A stretch of 64,000 nt of DNA from Cardinalis cardinalis (GCA_014549065.1 JACDOX010000009.1:11103188-11167187), one strand, 5' to 3'; shown: positions 25,746-39,007, numbered from the stretch's first letter. The notes: generated by a model from the sequence alone, not told the origin. Program-made: numbers and translations.

Positions 25746-27194
25746 CCATCCGTATGCCATTGGTTAGACATAAAAGGATTGCATCTTACATTTAATCACA
25801 GCTTTCTTCTTGTAGATCACCTTCAAATTCGTATTTAAGTCTTTTCTAGAGGACTCAGATTTCCCAATAATAATTACTATGTAAATTCTTTTTCCTTTGG
25901 CCCGTTTTGACCACACAAAAATATTGTGTTCTAATGAATTTATTGCAATGACCACTCCAGACTAGCTCATTCTTTCATCATCATGAATTGTTCATCTGAT
26001 GATTTTGTCACTTGTAAGTTTCTCTATTGATAATCTCACATTTTCCAGACTTTGCTAAAGATGCTGCATGGCACTGGATAAAGAACAGATCTTCACAGGA
26101 CCACACTAGAAATATTTTCCCCTCTGTGACTATACCTCACGTATACTTATTTCTTTACTACCTCCATTTTAGTCAGTCTTTTGTATGATTTTAACAGATT
26201 TTTCTTTTAAAATATTGGCATTAATTAAGTTTTCTTCAATTTCCCCAGCATTCTGTAATTAAAAAATTATTAGTATGCTGAAATAAACTACCTTAGCTTG
26301 CATAAAATCTATTGTCTGATCCTGCCCATTTGAAAAAAAAATTGTTCAGCATTATTTCTAGCTACTGATGGGGTATAAAATAATTCTCATTAGCTTTAAG
26401 GTAGAAATAGATCTTCCTGCCTTTTCTGACAAAACAGATATGAATGAGAAAATCTGCCTTTTGCACATTGTGATCCATGTTTTTACCATCCTTGCTGAGA
26501 ACAGGATACAAACCATTACCAAGATCTCACTTTTTCTTTATATACTTCATGTATTGTTTCTTATTTCCCTCCATCCTCTGCAGAGTTTTTTAAAGATATT
26601 TTCAGCTTCCTGTATCAATTGTCCATATTTCCCCAGAGTCAGTTTTAAATTCATTGCTATTACTCTTGTTTTTAGTTGTGTGAATTTTTATTTCTGCCTT
26701 CATTTTCCCCTCAACAAATAGAATATTTTTAGGTTAAATATGTCTGTTAAGAATTGCAAAGTTGTGTGTCTTTTCACACTGAATTTATCAAATCTGAATT
26801 ATATTTCATATTTTTATGTGTAAGTGTTTCCTGACATAATTTTGCTCACAGTTTTTCTCAGCCTTGGGAAAACAGTTTTCTAAAAGGCAAAATATATACA
26901 TTACTAGTAAAGTACTGCCAAGGCAGATATTGGCAAAGTACACAGATGTTTCTGATGGGAAAAAAATAACAATCTTGCTCTTCCTTTCCACAAAATACAC
27001 ATCAAAATAAAGTTAATTCCAGACATACTCTGGGTCGTGGGGTTTCTTTTACTCACCGAATTAAATTAATAATGTTTGGCTTGATTTTCAAATAAACATT
27101 AAGCAGTTTAATTCATCGCTGGCACTGATTTATCCAAAGAAAGCTGTAGAGTGCTTTCGAAGTTAACCATAAATTCTAGATCTTTTAGCCTGCT
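25746..27194. other. AT-rich non-coding DNA
   Basis: No gene is recognised. A 117-codon plus-strand frame at 26368-26721 is rich in F, I, L and S and matches no family I know. It is most likely a chance frame in pyrimidine-rich DNA. Confidence 0.5.
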
Positions 27195-27310
27195 CTAACT
27201 CATGTCCTCTGAGATCTCAGAAAAGTCTGTCACTCTGTGCCTCAGTTTCCCATCAGGAAGACTGAAATAAAAGTTTTCTAAAATAGACAGATAATTTGTA
27301 CACAGGCACA
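27195..27310 (+). repeat. MIR SINE fragment, copy 1
   Basis: The segment tctgtcactctgtgcctcag followed by tttcccatcaggaagactga matches the MIR 3' part, whose consensus includes ctctgtgcctcagtttcc and catctgtaaaatgg. The tRNA-like head is not visible. MIR is an ancient amniote SINE with few recognisable copies in birds. Confidence 0.75.
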
Positions 27311-30300
27311 AAATTATGTGATGTCCAGGAAAGTATGCTGAGAAAAGCCTATAAGTATCTCTGAACAAAAAACAAAACCACTTAATGGATCCATAATACG
27401 ACTAAGTGCAGAACTGTCCTAAAACTGTATCTAGTGTTCCTTTGCTATTTTCTTTTTGGAAAGCACAATTTGGAAAGGGCAATTGTGTCTCTGTTCCACA
27501 GCAGAAGTTCTGAACTTCTTTTTTTTTTTTTAATTTTTAATTTTGAAATTAAACATTGCATACACATAAATAAAGCCAATAGTAATACGTATTTTTTATT
27601 TCCTTTCCTTCGATATTAAAAATCTCAAATTAGGAAAAAATTGATTAGTACTTTCTATGGTTTTTTAAAGGTTGTATTAGTAGCATGGTGATTCATTCAG
27701 GCATCTTTAGACTATTTGACTTTTCAGTGAATGGCACAAAAAGCAAGCTTAGTGTGTGCAGTCTGAATCTCTAGTTGAAGCATGTGTCAAACAGTTCATA
27801 TAGGTAGCAGGTGAAAGCCTTGTTAAATGGGCTAAAGAACAGAACTTAGTTCTTTCAAAAGCAATAGTGATCTGGGATTAGATTCACTTAGAATTAACAG
27901 CCCAGTAATAATTTATGTGCTTTGACAAAAAAGACAGATCACTTGGGGCCTTACTGATACTTTCTCTTGGAGATTAACCAGTGGAACTGGAAAGAAAATA
28001 TAGATTTTTACAGAATCAAAGAAAAATAGTTACTGTAAATGTGAAACATGTAGGCTGCTATAAACCTTCAATTTCTCTGTTTTGTAGCTAATCTGACAGA
28101 CAATTCGGTCTTTTCACATTTAATTAAAGAGCACGTGGGACAATGATTAATTGTTTTGCTCAGGCCAGCAAAGATGTTTCTTTCACTGCTGCTTCAGAAG
28201 TGACTTGCTCACATTTTTTACATCATGATGTCTAAATATTTTTTCCTTTACAAAGAGAGAACATTTATGGAGACATCTGTTAGACAAAGATTTCAGTTTT
28301 GAAATGAAAGATTTTCTCTTATTTCCTACCAATTAATACTTATTTCAATTCAGATCAGAATATGTATCATCTGCTTCTAAAGTATACAAGTGCAAACCCA
28401 AACATCTTAGACCTTAGCAGCTGATCCAGATTTTGAATGCTTAAGTGCTAGAGTTTCTGTTCCAGCTTGAGGTTATGGGCAACAAAGTACTGAGAACTTC
28501 AGTTCACAGGCGATTTTTGTGTGTGTATGTATGTAATCACCTAATTTTCACAGGTTAAATAAAAATTAACTTATAGAATCAGGAATTTGATTAAAAATAT
28601 CTGCACTTACAGATTTTTCTGCTTGGCTAAAAACACCTTATTAATTTTAGTTCACTAAAACACAACCCAGCTGTAACTTGACCCATTTTGAGTAGCTATA
28701 CTTAAAACCGGTGTTATGCTTTCAGTACTAAAGACTGATAACTTGATAGCTCCCCAGGGCTTGTTGGTTACAGTTTAAGTACAGAGTTGACATTACATGC
28801 TATTTTTCTGAAAATCCCAGCAGTGATATTACAACTGAGATACTGGTAATTGAAGATACAGTCAAAGATTGTTAGAGTGTGGATATCTTCAAACATACAG
28901 TATCATTCACTAACCTGCAATTTCACTCATTTTCAGGTCCTTTCAATCTTCTGAAAATGGTACTGTAAAACCAAATGAAAACAGCAGTTCAGAAGTACTC
29001 TCTGGGCCAAGACAAAATCAGCCTGGATTCTCTCACCCTTACTCACAGTGAACAGTAGGCTGCTCTGTAAATAGTTCTCATTATTTAAATACGAATAAAG
29101 GTCACCCAATCTGGTGCTTAGGGATTACATAATAATTTTTTAAATGTATTTCCTCAACATTTTAGAAAATATGCACAACTCACTCATTCTGGTTTCACAG
29201 TTGAGAAGCTGGTGCAGAGCTAGATCAAATGAGTTATCCTATACCCTTCAACAAGGCAAAGGAAGCCAGAAATAGAACCTCATTTATTTTTCTCAATGGA
29301 TTTAAATGGAATAGGGTAGCATTCTGTTAGATTTCCTTTCTGTTCCTGCACCATTTCCAGAAAGCTCTATTTCTAAGGAAAGATGTCTACTGTATCTGTT
29401 TTTATTAGTCATTTCTTAGACTATCAGTGGATGCAAGCAATGATGCCTTCTGATCCCAACAAACTCTTATTCCAAATGCAAAATAAAAAAATTACCACAG
29501 GTAGCAAATCTATGAATCTGAATGATTTAAGGCTTTCATGCAGATTAATGGAGTGTTTTATTCTATTTCCCAGAATTTATGTGTTTGTTTTCTCATAATA
29601 AAGGAAGTTTCTAGCTTCTGGTGGTGAAGATAGCCTTGACAATGTAAACCAACATACTTTCATCTTGTTGAGTCCTCATCCTCACCAGCTAAAACAATAG
29701 CATCAAGCAAGTTAACTTCCCCCATTCATCTTGCCAGGGTGTCAGCCTTGAAGCAAAACATGCACACTTAAGTACCAACACAGTTAACCAATTCACTGCT
29801 TATGATCAGATTAGAAATTACTAGTCAGCACAATTAGACAGCAGGCAGACACTTGTGATGTTCTTGACATTCAATTACTTGAAAAAATTGAATACACTCT
29901 TGATAGGAAAATAGAGAACAGTCCACTAATTTTAAAATGTAATTTCTAGAATAAGTACCTACATAAAGCTGTACCCTTGAGTTTTGGAATGCTTTCTAAG
30001 CATCTTCTTCTGCATTTCTAAACCTCTCCCAAACAGGGACTCTTAAGACTTCTTTTTTAATCCCTACCTCTAATTTTGATGCTCCATGACCAATTGCTGC
30101 CTGACTGCCAGATTCCTCTGTCATGACAGGGACTTCATTTATATCTTCAAGTTCTTTGAGAGAATATTAAGAAAGAAGCATTCTAAATTGGCCCAAAAGG
30201 ACATAGATGCACATTTATTCTGAATTGATTGAAACAACCAAGCAGAAATTATATTAAAAAACTATACTAACACCATCCTTATAGTATTGCAAGGATGAGA

Positions 30301-31639
30301 GGAGACAATGGGACCATACAAAATGTTCCATCTCTTCTAAAACATCCCAGATAAAAGTAACTTCTAGTTATTATACACCACGTTTTCTGTCTAGAAAGAA
30401 AAATACATTACTGATTGCATCTGCAATGCCTACTGTGTCCATTCAACAGAATAAGAAACAGACATTAGGCTAAAACCATGATTCAGCAGGAAAGCAGTGG
30501 CAGCGATGGGAAAGGATGCGAAGTCCCAGGACACTCTCAGTTTATTAAATCACACTGCCTCTGCTCAGGTAGTGTCTTAAGCAGACATTGCAGAGTTAAC
30601 AGCTGTTAACAGCTGCTTGGAAAAAAGCTAATCTGCCCTCTGGCCCCTCACCTTGAATGACTGAATTAAAGCATGAACGCAGAGCCACAGCATCAAACAC
30701 AGAGGCTGCATCCCAAGAACATGGCTCACGTTCCCTGTTACAGAACATGACCAGGAGCAAGCTGATGTAATTAGTACACACAGCAAGTACCTGATTCCTG
30801 GAAATTTCCCACTTGCCATTTCTTCTTACCTGCATTCTTTTGCTGGGCATAAATTTACTGGCAGCTTTTCTCAAAACTTTTTCTGCCTACATCTTCCTGT
30901 CTCCAAATCTGTCTTGAGGCCTCTTTCAGCTCAATATTTTTTACACTAGAAATGCAGATAAAAACCTAATAACTTTTTAAAAATTCCATAGTATAAGGAC
31001 AGGGAATGTATTCTTTGGATAATGAAAACAAGAACACTTGGAGTGGTTTTTTCACAATAAAAATGTATTTTTTTACACATTTCTGAGAGAACAGTTATGA
31101 TGTTGTGTTTATTGACATTCATTTACTAGCCATCATGACCGCGCTAAATTAAAGTCCATGTGGCTTTAAATTATGGGAAGCTTTTAAGAAACTTCTAAAA
31201 TTTAAAGCTGTGTGTAGTTGGCTTGGCAAATGTTTAGCTGTTGCACAGAGATTATTTTTAATTGTTCTATTTGGAAAGCGCTTTTCACTTTCAAAGCAAC
31301 TGACAAAGGTTCTGCTAGCTGCCCAGTTATTTTGTGAATTTATTTGCATTTCCATACCTAGGGGTGTGTGCAGAAGCTGCATTTGGAATGAACAGCTCTA
31401 ACTAAGGCAGCAAAGAAGATACCAGAGTGGCAGTGATCCCAGGCCGCTCACACACTGATGTTCAGGACAGCACATGTGGGTGCCACATGGGCAGGTGAAG
31501 CTGTGATTCTAGCTGTGTGGAAAGGCAGATAATAATTAAGCAATCAGATGTGCTAAGTGCATCACGCTGGGACATTGCTCCGTTTCACATGGGTTGAGAG
31601 GTTTGAAACTGAAGGCGTTAAGTGAGGAAGTGGCCAAGT
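27311..31639. other. AT-rich non-coding DNA, 4.3 kb
   Basis: No gene is recognised. A cluster of regulatory-looking motifs at 28100-28160 is discussed as a finding. A TG/TA-rich patch occurs near 28517. Confidence 0.55.
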
Positions 31640-32160
31640 TACAGCTGTAATCCTAAGGTTTTCCTCCTGGTCCCTGGAGCACCACGGTGCCAGTCTTGTC
31701 CTGACACACTCCGGGAGCGCGCCAAACGCTTTTCAGCCTAAGGAGAGCGTTTGACATCTTTCAGCTGCTAAGACTGAAGGATTTGGGCTCTGGATGTATT
31801 CCAATGCTCCTCTCCCATACACATGTACTCGCTGCGGCTCTCCCTAAACAGCACCCCGTGCGGGATTCCCAGCCGCCGCCTGCCCCCGGGGATGTTGCCT
31901 CGTCCCTTGCAGCGAGGGGTCCCGGCGGGTCGGGATCGGGATTGGGATCGGGATAGGGATGGGGATCGGGATCGGGATCAGGATGGGGATGGGGATAGGA
32001 ATCGGGACTGGGATGGGGATCGGAATGGGGACCGGGACCGGGACCGGGACCGGGACCGGGCCCTGCCGCCTCCCGCCGGCCTGGAGCAGCGCCCGCCGGG
32101 CCCAGCCCCGTGGCAGCGGCGGCGCGGGGCGCCCGGGCACGGCGCCGCTCCATGCATTTT
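31640..32160. promoter_or_regulatory. CpG island C with embedded hexamer array
   Basis: GC and CpG content rise from about 31680 and peak on both sides of the hexamer array (31840-31930 and 32060-32155), then drop at ATGCATTTTAATGG near 32152. Open frames exist in nearly every frame on both strands, but they consist of P, R, G, A and dipeptide repeats, so none is called as a gene. It may be an alternative promoter of the locus suggested by islands A and B, or simply a GC-rich repeat island. No obvious splice donor with a good Kozak start was found beside it. Confidence 0.6.
31931..32060 (+). repeat. (GGGATC/GGGACC)n hexanucleotide minisatellite
   Basis: About 21 hexamer units run for 130 bases: CGGGAT, TGGGAT, AGGGAT and GGGGAT variants first, then a nearly pure run of GGGACC units at 32027-32060. 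Each unit carries a G-triplet on the plus strand, so stretches meet the G-quadruplex pattern of four G3 tracts with 3-base loops. The pure GGGACC block at the right end suggests the most recent expansion there. Confidence 0.95.
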
Positions 32161-32929
32161 AATGGTGGCTTCATACGGTGTCAAGAAGGCTCATCATGAA
32201 GCCCAAGAAGCTAAAACCTGCCCTTGCAGGGCTTTAAGGGCCGTGGGCTGCACGTGCTTCTGCATCCTGGCCTGTCCTTCCCTTACCATTTCTGCTAACA
32301 GTTTTTTTCCTGGACATCCAGAGCCCAAATGTTTTTTTAATAACGTAAAAGTTAAGCAATTATCACCATTAGCATTAGTATAATTAGTATTATTATTCTT
32401 GTTACGGTTATCATTATTGTTATTTCTTTTGAGGTAGAGTCTATAAGACCTGGAGAACACAGATTTAAGCCTTGCACTGTAAGTGAACTATTAACCTGAA
32501 CTGCACGGAAATGTTACACCAAACAGCCATACATTTGTTCAGCTGGTTCTGGCCCTTTTTAAAGGCAAACCGAGGTAGTTTCTCAAGAAGAGACAGAGCT
32601 GGGGGTCACAGAGGGCACCCGCCCCTCCGCTCCCAGGCTCTGACCTGAGGAGTAGCATGAGGCCCTCTGGATTCTCCTGCCTGACACAGGCACGGAGCTG
32701 CTGGGGACACCCGTGTGGCCACACTGTCACACCGTGCGTGGCTCTGTGCTCCCAGACTGCCATTCCACCCGCGAAACAGTGAAGGGAAAATAAACGAACT
32801 TACCCTCCTGTGCACTGAAAGTCACAGCTTGCACCATGGGGCTCTGCCTCTGGGAACACTCCTCCCTTCACTGCTGCCACTGGCAGTTTGTGGCTTGCAT
32901 AAATTGCTTCTCTTAAACGACTGCTTCCC
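32161..32929. other. spacer right of CpG island C
   Basis: Mixed composition. The stretch at 32600-32780 is GC-richer without being a clear island. An imperfect ATT-rich triplet array is listed separately. No gene is seen. Confidence 0.55.
32366..32428 (+). repeat. decayed (ATT)n microsatellite
   Basis: Imperfect ATT/TTA triplets with substitutions run for about 60 bases. On the minus strand they read as an asparagine-rich frame, which is not a gene. Confidence 0.55.
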
Positions 32930-33060
32930 TTTCCATCAGGTCTGAGCCATCTGTATTTTAAACTATAAGCTCTTCTGGGTGAGGATGATGTCTGTCTACA
33001 CCCTTGCAGAGTGTTTAGCACAGCAACTCCNGTGTCTTGCATGACTTCTAAAACCTACAT
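32930..33060 (+). repeat. L2-like LINE 3' tail
   Basis: The series aaactataagctcttctggg, then gatgatgtctgtct, then agagtgtttagcacagcaac follows the L2 3' consensus (actgtaagctccttgagggc, gtgtct, cctagcacagtgcc). It is old and short. A related CORE-SINE/MIR3 tail would look similar. Confidence 0.55.
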
Positions 33061-36000
33061 ACATACACCCCTAGCAGTAGATGCACACTGGTAAATGTAT
33101 TTACACCACTGGCTCCAGCTGAATACAAAGGAACTCAGCACTTTGCCCCTCCTGATAGAAATCCTGCAGAGCATGAGCTCATGCTATTTCACAAACCACC
33201 TGCCTTTTCTTAGCCATGTGTAGAACTGACTACTAGGAATCCCAATGTGTTTTATGTGGTATTAATAAAGTTAATATTTTTATGAAATGCTACTCTGGTC
33301 TGGGATTCTCACACAATCTTGAGCACAATAATCAAGAAAAACACTTTCTGTCACAGTATTAAAAGTTCAGTTGCAACAGTATAGAAGACTCGGGTAGCAA
33401 AATGCCATGTTGACATCTTTCCAGTACGGGAAATTTTTTCCATGTTTTTTTTTTTTTTGCCAATTCAACTTATTGCAAAACAGTTGCTTTCTGTAATATC
33501 ACAGATTTATGCAGAGTTTACAATGCAATCATTGCTCCTTGCTATTGAAAAAGATTTATTTAACCAGTTTTGGCCTTCATTCCAAAAGGCTGAATGCCAA
33601 ATCATTACAGTGTATCTGGTGTTTTGCTGTCAGAAAATATGATCTAGCATTAAGATACTATTCAGAGACTCTAAAAGCCAGAGAAAATAATTGTGGTAAA
33701 TCAAAACCTCATAAATACTTTATAAAGTTGTTTTTAATCTCTGTCCTCATGTGTGACAAAAAAGTACCAGTTTACATGCAGCCAGAATACATGAATTTTG
33801 AGGCTTCATTTCCTATACTGTCTAAGTTTTAAAACAACATTAAAATCCATTCCGTATAGATGCAAAAGTCAGGCAGTAGTTGTCACATTATGTTTTCTAG
33901 TACTACTGCAGTTTAATAAGCCAAAAAAGACAGCAAACCACTTCTCTGGACTTAACTCCAAATGACGTCTTTGCTTTTTTTTTTTTTTAAGACACTGAGA
34001 GACTAAGAAACATATATATGGCTCTGAAGCTGAAGCCACAACTGTGCAAGCAGATACAGACAGGCAGCACTCTATGTGGTTAAAGAAAAGCACATGCCAA
34101 AGACTTGGGAGCAGCTGGCCCCGAATTTTGGCCTCAGCGCACCATGTAAAATTGAACATATGCGTGGACTAGGTTTGACTCATTCAGATGCTTCTGAAAC
34201 ACAATAATATCTCACTGGGCAAGAAAGCTGCTCTGGCTTCAAAACTACCTATGCCAATAACTTTTTATTTCTCCACCAAAAAAATGCAGAACAATTTTCC
34301 TGTGCAGCACATCAGTGTGACAGGTAACAGCGACTGCCAGAAACTTGGAGATGGCAGTATATCTGGGATGGATATTAAACTGAGTCTGTCTAGAGGCATG
34401 GGAAACTTGAGGGAACAACAGGCAGAAAAATAAACTCAAGCAAAGATCATGTCCAGATATTTGTAAAAATTCCACTTATTTTAGCAGCACCAGAAACTTA
34501 TCAATAATTTACCTTTTAAGGTTGTAAAATGCCTAAACTGGGCCAGAGTATCTGCTACCTTACATCATATTGCATACAAATTCAGAAGCAGTTAACCAAT
34601 GCAATATGGAGGGGTGCTTTTTGCAAAGAGGAAACCACAGAGGCCAGAAGGGAACACTGGTTTGAGAAAAGGGGATTAGCTTGGAGGTAGCACTCAGCCT
34701 GATCTGACTCACTTGCCTCTGAGCAGTTTAAACCATGGCCATATTCCAAAGGAGGACAGAACTCATTAAATCACTGCTATGAATTGCTGGTAGAGGAAAC
34801 TGAAGGTAGTGAAATCCTGCCAAGCTCAGCCAATATCAGCTGCCAAGCTGATATTCATGGNAAGCTGTAGCAGCAATATTAGTTTTGCCCAGATGAGTGG
34901 TTTTTTGCTAGTGNGAAAGGAGACTGATCAATATGTTCTAAAGTGACCAATATTTTATAAATCTGGCTCAAAGGAAACACCCTTTCTAAAGAGAGGTGTT
35001 GATCACTGAGTGATAGAGGANTTCAACAATATTTCATGTTGAACGCTCAGAATTTAATGAATTTCAGAGTCTTCAATCAACTTGGAATAGTCTTGCCATC
35101 ATATGGACCTGTCTCTAGTAAGAACAGAGAGGGCATCTCACCAAGAAGAGGGCACCAAACAGGGTATTCTATAGAAAGTGTCTTTGCTTATACCCTCCCT
35201 TCAGAGTGTTTAATCCGTTCAAGCTCCTGTTACATCANTGTGCTTTTTGAATAAGTCAGTCTCTCTGCTGATGACTCTGCCTACTCTGCAATGACAGTCT
35301 TGTTTTTTAAAACTTCCCAGAGGTAGTAAGCCTTGACAAAGCTAGAATCAAAATTCAAAGTTCTAAAAGAGTTTTGTTTTGATCTGGANATTTCAGTTTA
35401 GCACATTGAAGATGTGATTATAAATGGATTACTCCCATTTTACTAGTNTTATGGAATAAGAACTCCTCATTTGGACACTGTCTTCAACAGTCTTTAAATG
35501 CCCTCATAGTTTGATAATAAATCTGAAGAATAAAAGAAAACTCAGCACTGAAAATGGTAAAAGATACAACATAGAAGAAATAAAGTTTATTTCAGTTAGA
35601 TTCAGCTTCTAAGAAATATAAATAAAGCTTGGTACCACCACAATTATTTTTTATTGAAGCTCCTGGTCAGCATATTACTTACAAGCACTTCAATACTTAA
35701 AGTGNAAGCACAATGAGGTTTCGTAGCAGAATAGTCAAAATACACAGCTTCTAATACTGCTGCCTGGACANTGTTAATTCAGTCCTGTTGCAGATGTATA
35801 AGAATAAAAATTACTGACTTGCACTAAGTGTTTCACTCAGGATATTCTTATTAAGCGTCTACTAATTCCATTTTATCTGTTCAGTTCAAAGGTGAAAGCA
35901 TGTCACATAGTGTCACACAGAAAGAAATCATGTTAATACTCCCAGATTTCACAACATTAATTTTTAAAGTGGCTCCATCAGCTACAAAGTACAATAACAT

Positions 36001-38931
36001 CCATCCACATTTAGGGGAAATTGCCATCCACATTCTTACTCTGAAGGAACAGAAATACAGACAAAGCTAGAGCTGACAGACCAATTTCACACACAGGAAT
36101 GATTTGTTTTTTTAATCTATCACAGCAAGTATTCTATGGCTTTTAAAATCACAATTCCCCATTCAGTTTATCTGCACTTGTGAGTATTGAGATGTTCTGC
36201 ATCTTGGTTCTCCACCGGCATCAGATACCCAGAAAGCAATGGCACACAGTTTCTGAATGCTGTCAAGAAGTGAGTTTTAGTAGTCATCTGGAACCAACTC
36301 CCAGGAAGCAGAGGTAGGAAGAGAAGCCAGATCANCAGGATGCCATGGGGCTGCTGTGCAAGATGATTTTCTGTCTTTTGCAGCCCCAGACTCATTCAGC
36401 ACTCCCAGCCTCTGCAACAAAGGATGACTCCCATCACTACAAAATCCTGACTTACCCTTTAATGAGGCCACCTCAAATGCTGAAATTTTCTCCTGCTAAA
36501 ATAATAGATGAACATGTAAGAAAAGCCTTTTATGATTAGAAATGCCAAAACTCAGGAACTCAGGTTATATCTTTGTGTTCCATANTAAATCCTGTGGTTA
36601 GGAAACTTTGAACAGGCCCCGCAAATCTGTAAAAAACCNAAAAATCAAAACCAAAAAAAGCCAAACAAACAAGCAAACAAAAGAAAGCAATGAAAAGAAA
36701 GGTCTCTGAAGGTCTCTAAAAGGTCTTCTTGTCTTGATTTCAAAATTTAAAATTGTAAGTATTGTGTTTAATTNAAAATAAGAAACAAGATGACAAGAAA
36801 TATCAAAATATTGAATCCTGGTGATGAGGAAGAAAAATCTTGTAGCATCATCAGAGCCTCTTTTCCTTTCCTACCACAAGGCTTTCTGTCCCTTAATACT
36901 TCATTCCTTCATCTTGCTGCTTTGTCATGCTGCTCTGTTCCTTCACCTGAGTCTCCCTAAAGTACCTCTGGCATCCCACAAGGTCCCAGGGAAAGATGGA
37001 CNGTGTCTTATGCCTGAGCACAGTGGCTGGGGCAGCTGTTCTTCCTGGTGAGCAGAAATACAATATTATCCCTAAACAAGCCTCACTCTTCTGTATTTAC
37101 ACTGATATATTTTTAGAGGGAATATAGTGAAAACAAAGAGTTCAATTATTCAAGTTTTATGTTGTTAGTTGAGTTTATACCAAGAATATTCTTATCATCC
37201 CTGTCACAACAGTTACTAAAATCAAAANCTTAGCAAAATAAGTGAGGTTTTCTATTTTACTTTTCAGGAGCCCAAGTTAGTTTTGACCAACATGAATTCT
37301 TGGAACTTAGGGANTATACCATCCTAAAAGTCAAGTTCCAAGCAGCAAAGTTTTCATAACATCTGCAAAAGGTCAAAATATATTTTTCACAAGCTCTATC
37401 TCTTTTAGAAACTAGGAGAAAAATTCATTAGTTATCCTCTGTTTCCTCCTCTTTCATCTACTCCAGTCAGTGTGAAACCTTCAGAAGCACAAGGACTTTC
37501 ACATTATGAGAGTCTACAGTTACTTCATTTGGTTGGGATTTCTTGCTGATGTCTTCAGAACATGTAATTTCCTTGTGACTTTCCCTTAAAATGTTACTTG
37601 ACTTGAGAACTATTTTGTGTTTATGAAGAATCAACATCAAGTTCAATGAACACACTGCGGACTGAGCATTTGTGAAGTTTTCCTCCACTGTGCCCTCTCT
37701 GACATAGCTGATAAAATATCTTACCCAATAGTCNCTTCCAAAGATTTTTTTCTTCTAATGCTATGAAAGCTTCTAGGCTTTGAAAAATCTCTTTACATGT
37801 TAAAACTCTCGGTAGTAANCATTAGAAAACAATTCTAATCTTCTCAACCTGCATCACAACCATATTATTCATATTATTCATATTTTATTTAGTGAAGAAG
37901 GCTATAGCTATATAGCTTGTCCAGACTTATTACAATTTATTTCTGCTATATCTGCGTCTCATCTGGTTTTGGGTTTGAGACTCACTTTCATGATAAATGT
38001 CAGTGTTTGGTGGATTTTATTTTTTNTAAAGCATATTAGGGGGAACACAACAAAAATCTCTCTTAGATGAGATTTTTTGTGCTGCACTGCAATGGTAACT
38101 CAGCACTTTGGGAGGCAACGAGGAAAGTGCACACNCTGCTGAGGCAATGCATGGAAAGCAGGGCAATGCTCCACTTGCCATGCTACCCCTGGCCCAAGGT
38201 TTCCAGGCAGCACTGTTTTATTACCTGCTCCCCTTCCTGCTCCACCAAAAATCTGTGGTGTAACCAGGGATCCTCCCCAGAGAGGGTAATTAATGGGCAC
38301 ATGGGACATGATAGTATCTGCCAATGAAATAATGCAAAACAGATTACATTTTAACTTTTTATTTGTTCTATGCTGCAGAAGGAAATAATAAGATAAAGAC
38401 CAAATTACAAATTCCCAGTTGAGGAAATTCCCACTTTCTTTTGCAGTCATGCTTTCTTGAGTTTTGAATGTTTTACAAAAGCTTACAGGAAATGCTGATG
38501 AAGATAAAAATTGCTTTTAGTTTTCAGTTATCAGTGAATATTTCACAGAGGGGGTGGATAGATGCTGAATGGAAAGAGACTGAAAAAAAGGGGAAAAGTT
38601 ATTTTCAATTAACTCTAATATTTTTCTTATTTCAGCTGGCAAAATTTAAACAACTTCTGTACTCTAATGCAACATGCTATAGGATTATTATGATGATTTG
38701 AAATGCTTCATTTTGGTTAGGCTTTTAATTTTTAACCTCAGAAAAAAAACCCAGCAACATCCTTCCAAACACAATGCTCTCAATCCAAAAGAAAAATGAG
38801 TACTAACACAGTAGGTGGTCTTCTCACTGAATTGCTATCAATGCCTGCACCATCTGGGTTTTCCTTGGAGGCCTTGCATCCAAGAACTGACAAGACCCAA
38901 CCTTATTTAATTTATGAGACAAGATCATAGC
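33061..38931. other. AT-rich non-coding DNA, 5.9 kb
   Basis: No gene is recognised. T-runs lie at about 33447-33459 and 33973-33989, an A-rich CAAA tract at about 36636-36690, and two and a half CATATTATT units at 37861-37886. Single Ns are densest in the window from 34.8 kb onward. Confidence 0.55.
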
Positions 38932-39007
38932 CAGTGATGATGTGAGTGCAAGTGTGTATAGTAACATTTGTATGCTACTATACACACTTGCAATTGTATA
39001 AGGATTG
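38932..39007 (+). ncRNA. long hairpin, pre-miRNA-like (candidate only)
   Basis: The arms 38948-38963 (gcaagtgtgtatagta) and 38976-38991 (tactatacacacttgc) are perfect 16-base reverse complements around a 12-base loop. As RNA the stem can be extended outward to 38932/39007 with eight more Watson-Crick pairs, four G-U pairs and four mismatches, giving a 76-nt hairpin of about 32 positions per arm. That is the size and shape of a vertebrate pre-miRNA. A perfect 16-bp inverted repeat with a loop of this size is not expected by chance in 64 kb. I know no miRNA with this sequence. Alternatives are a small MITE remnant or a neutral palindrome. Confidence 0.3.

Noticed and set aside
31761..32383. Several 67-186-codon frames on both strands with P-D, R-S, D-R and G-I repeats
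   Set aside because: They are translations of the hexamer array and flanking CpG island, not genes with domain structure. Their coding potential is treated as a finding about the repeat.
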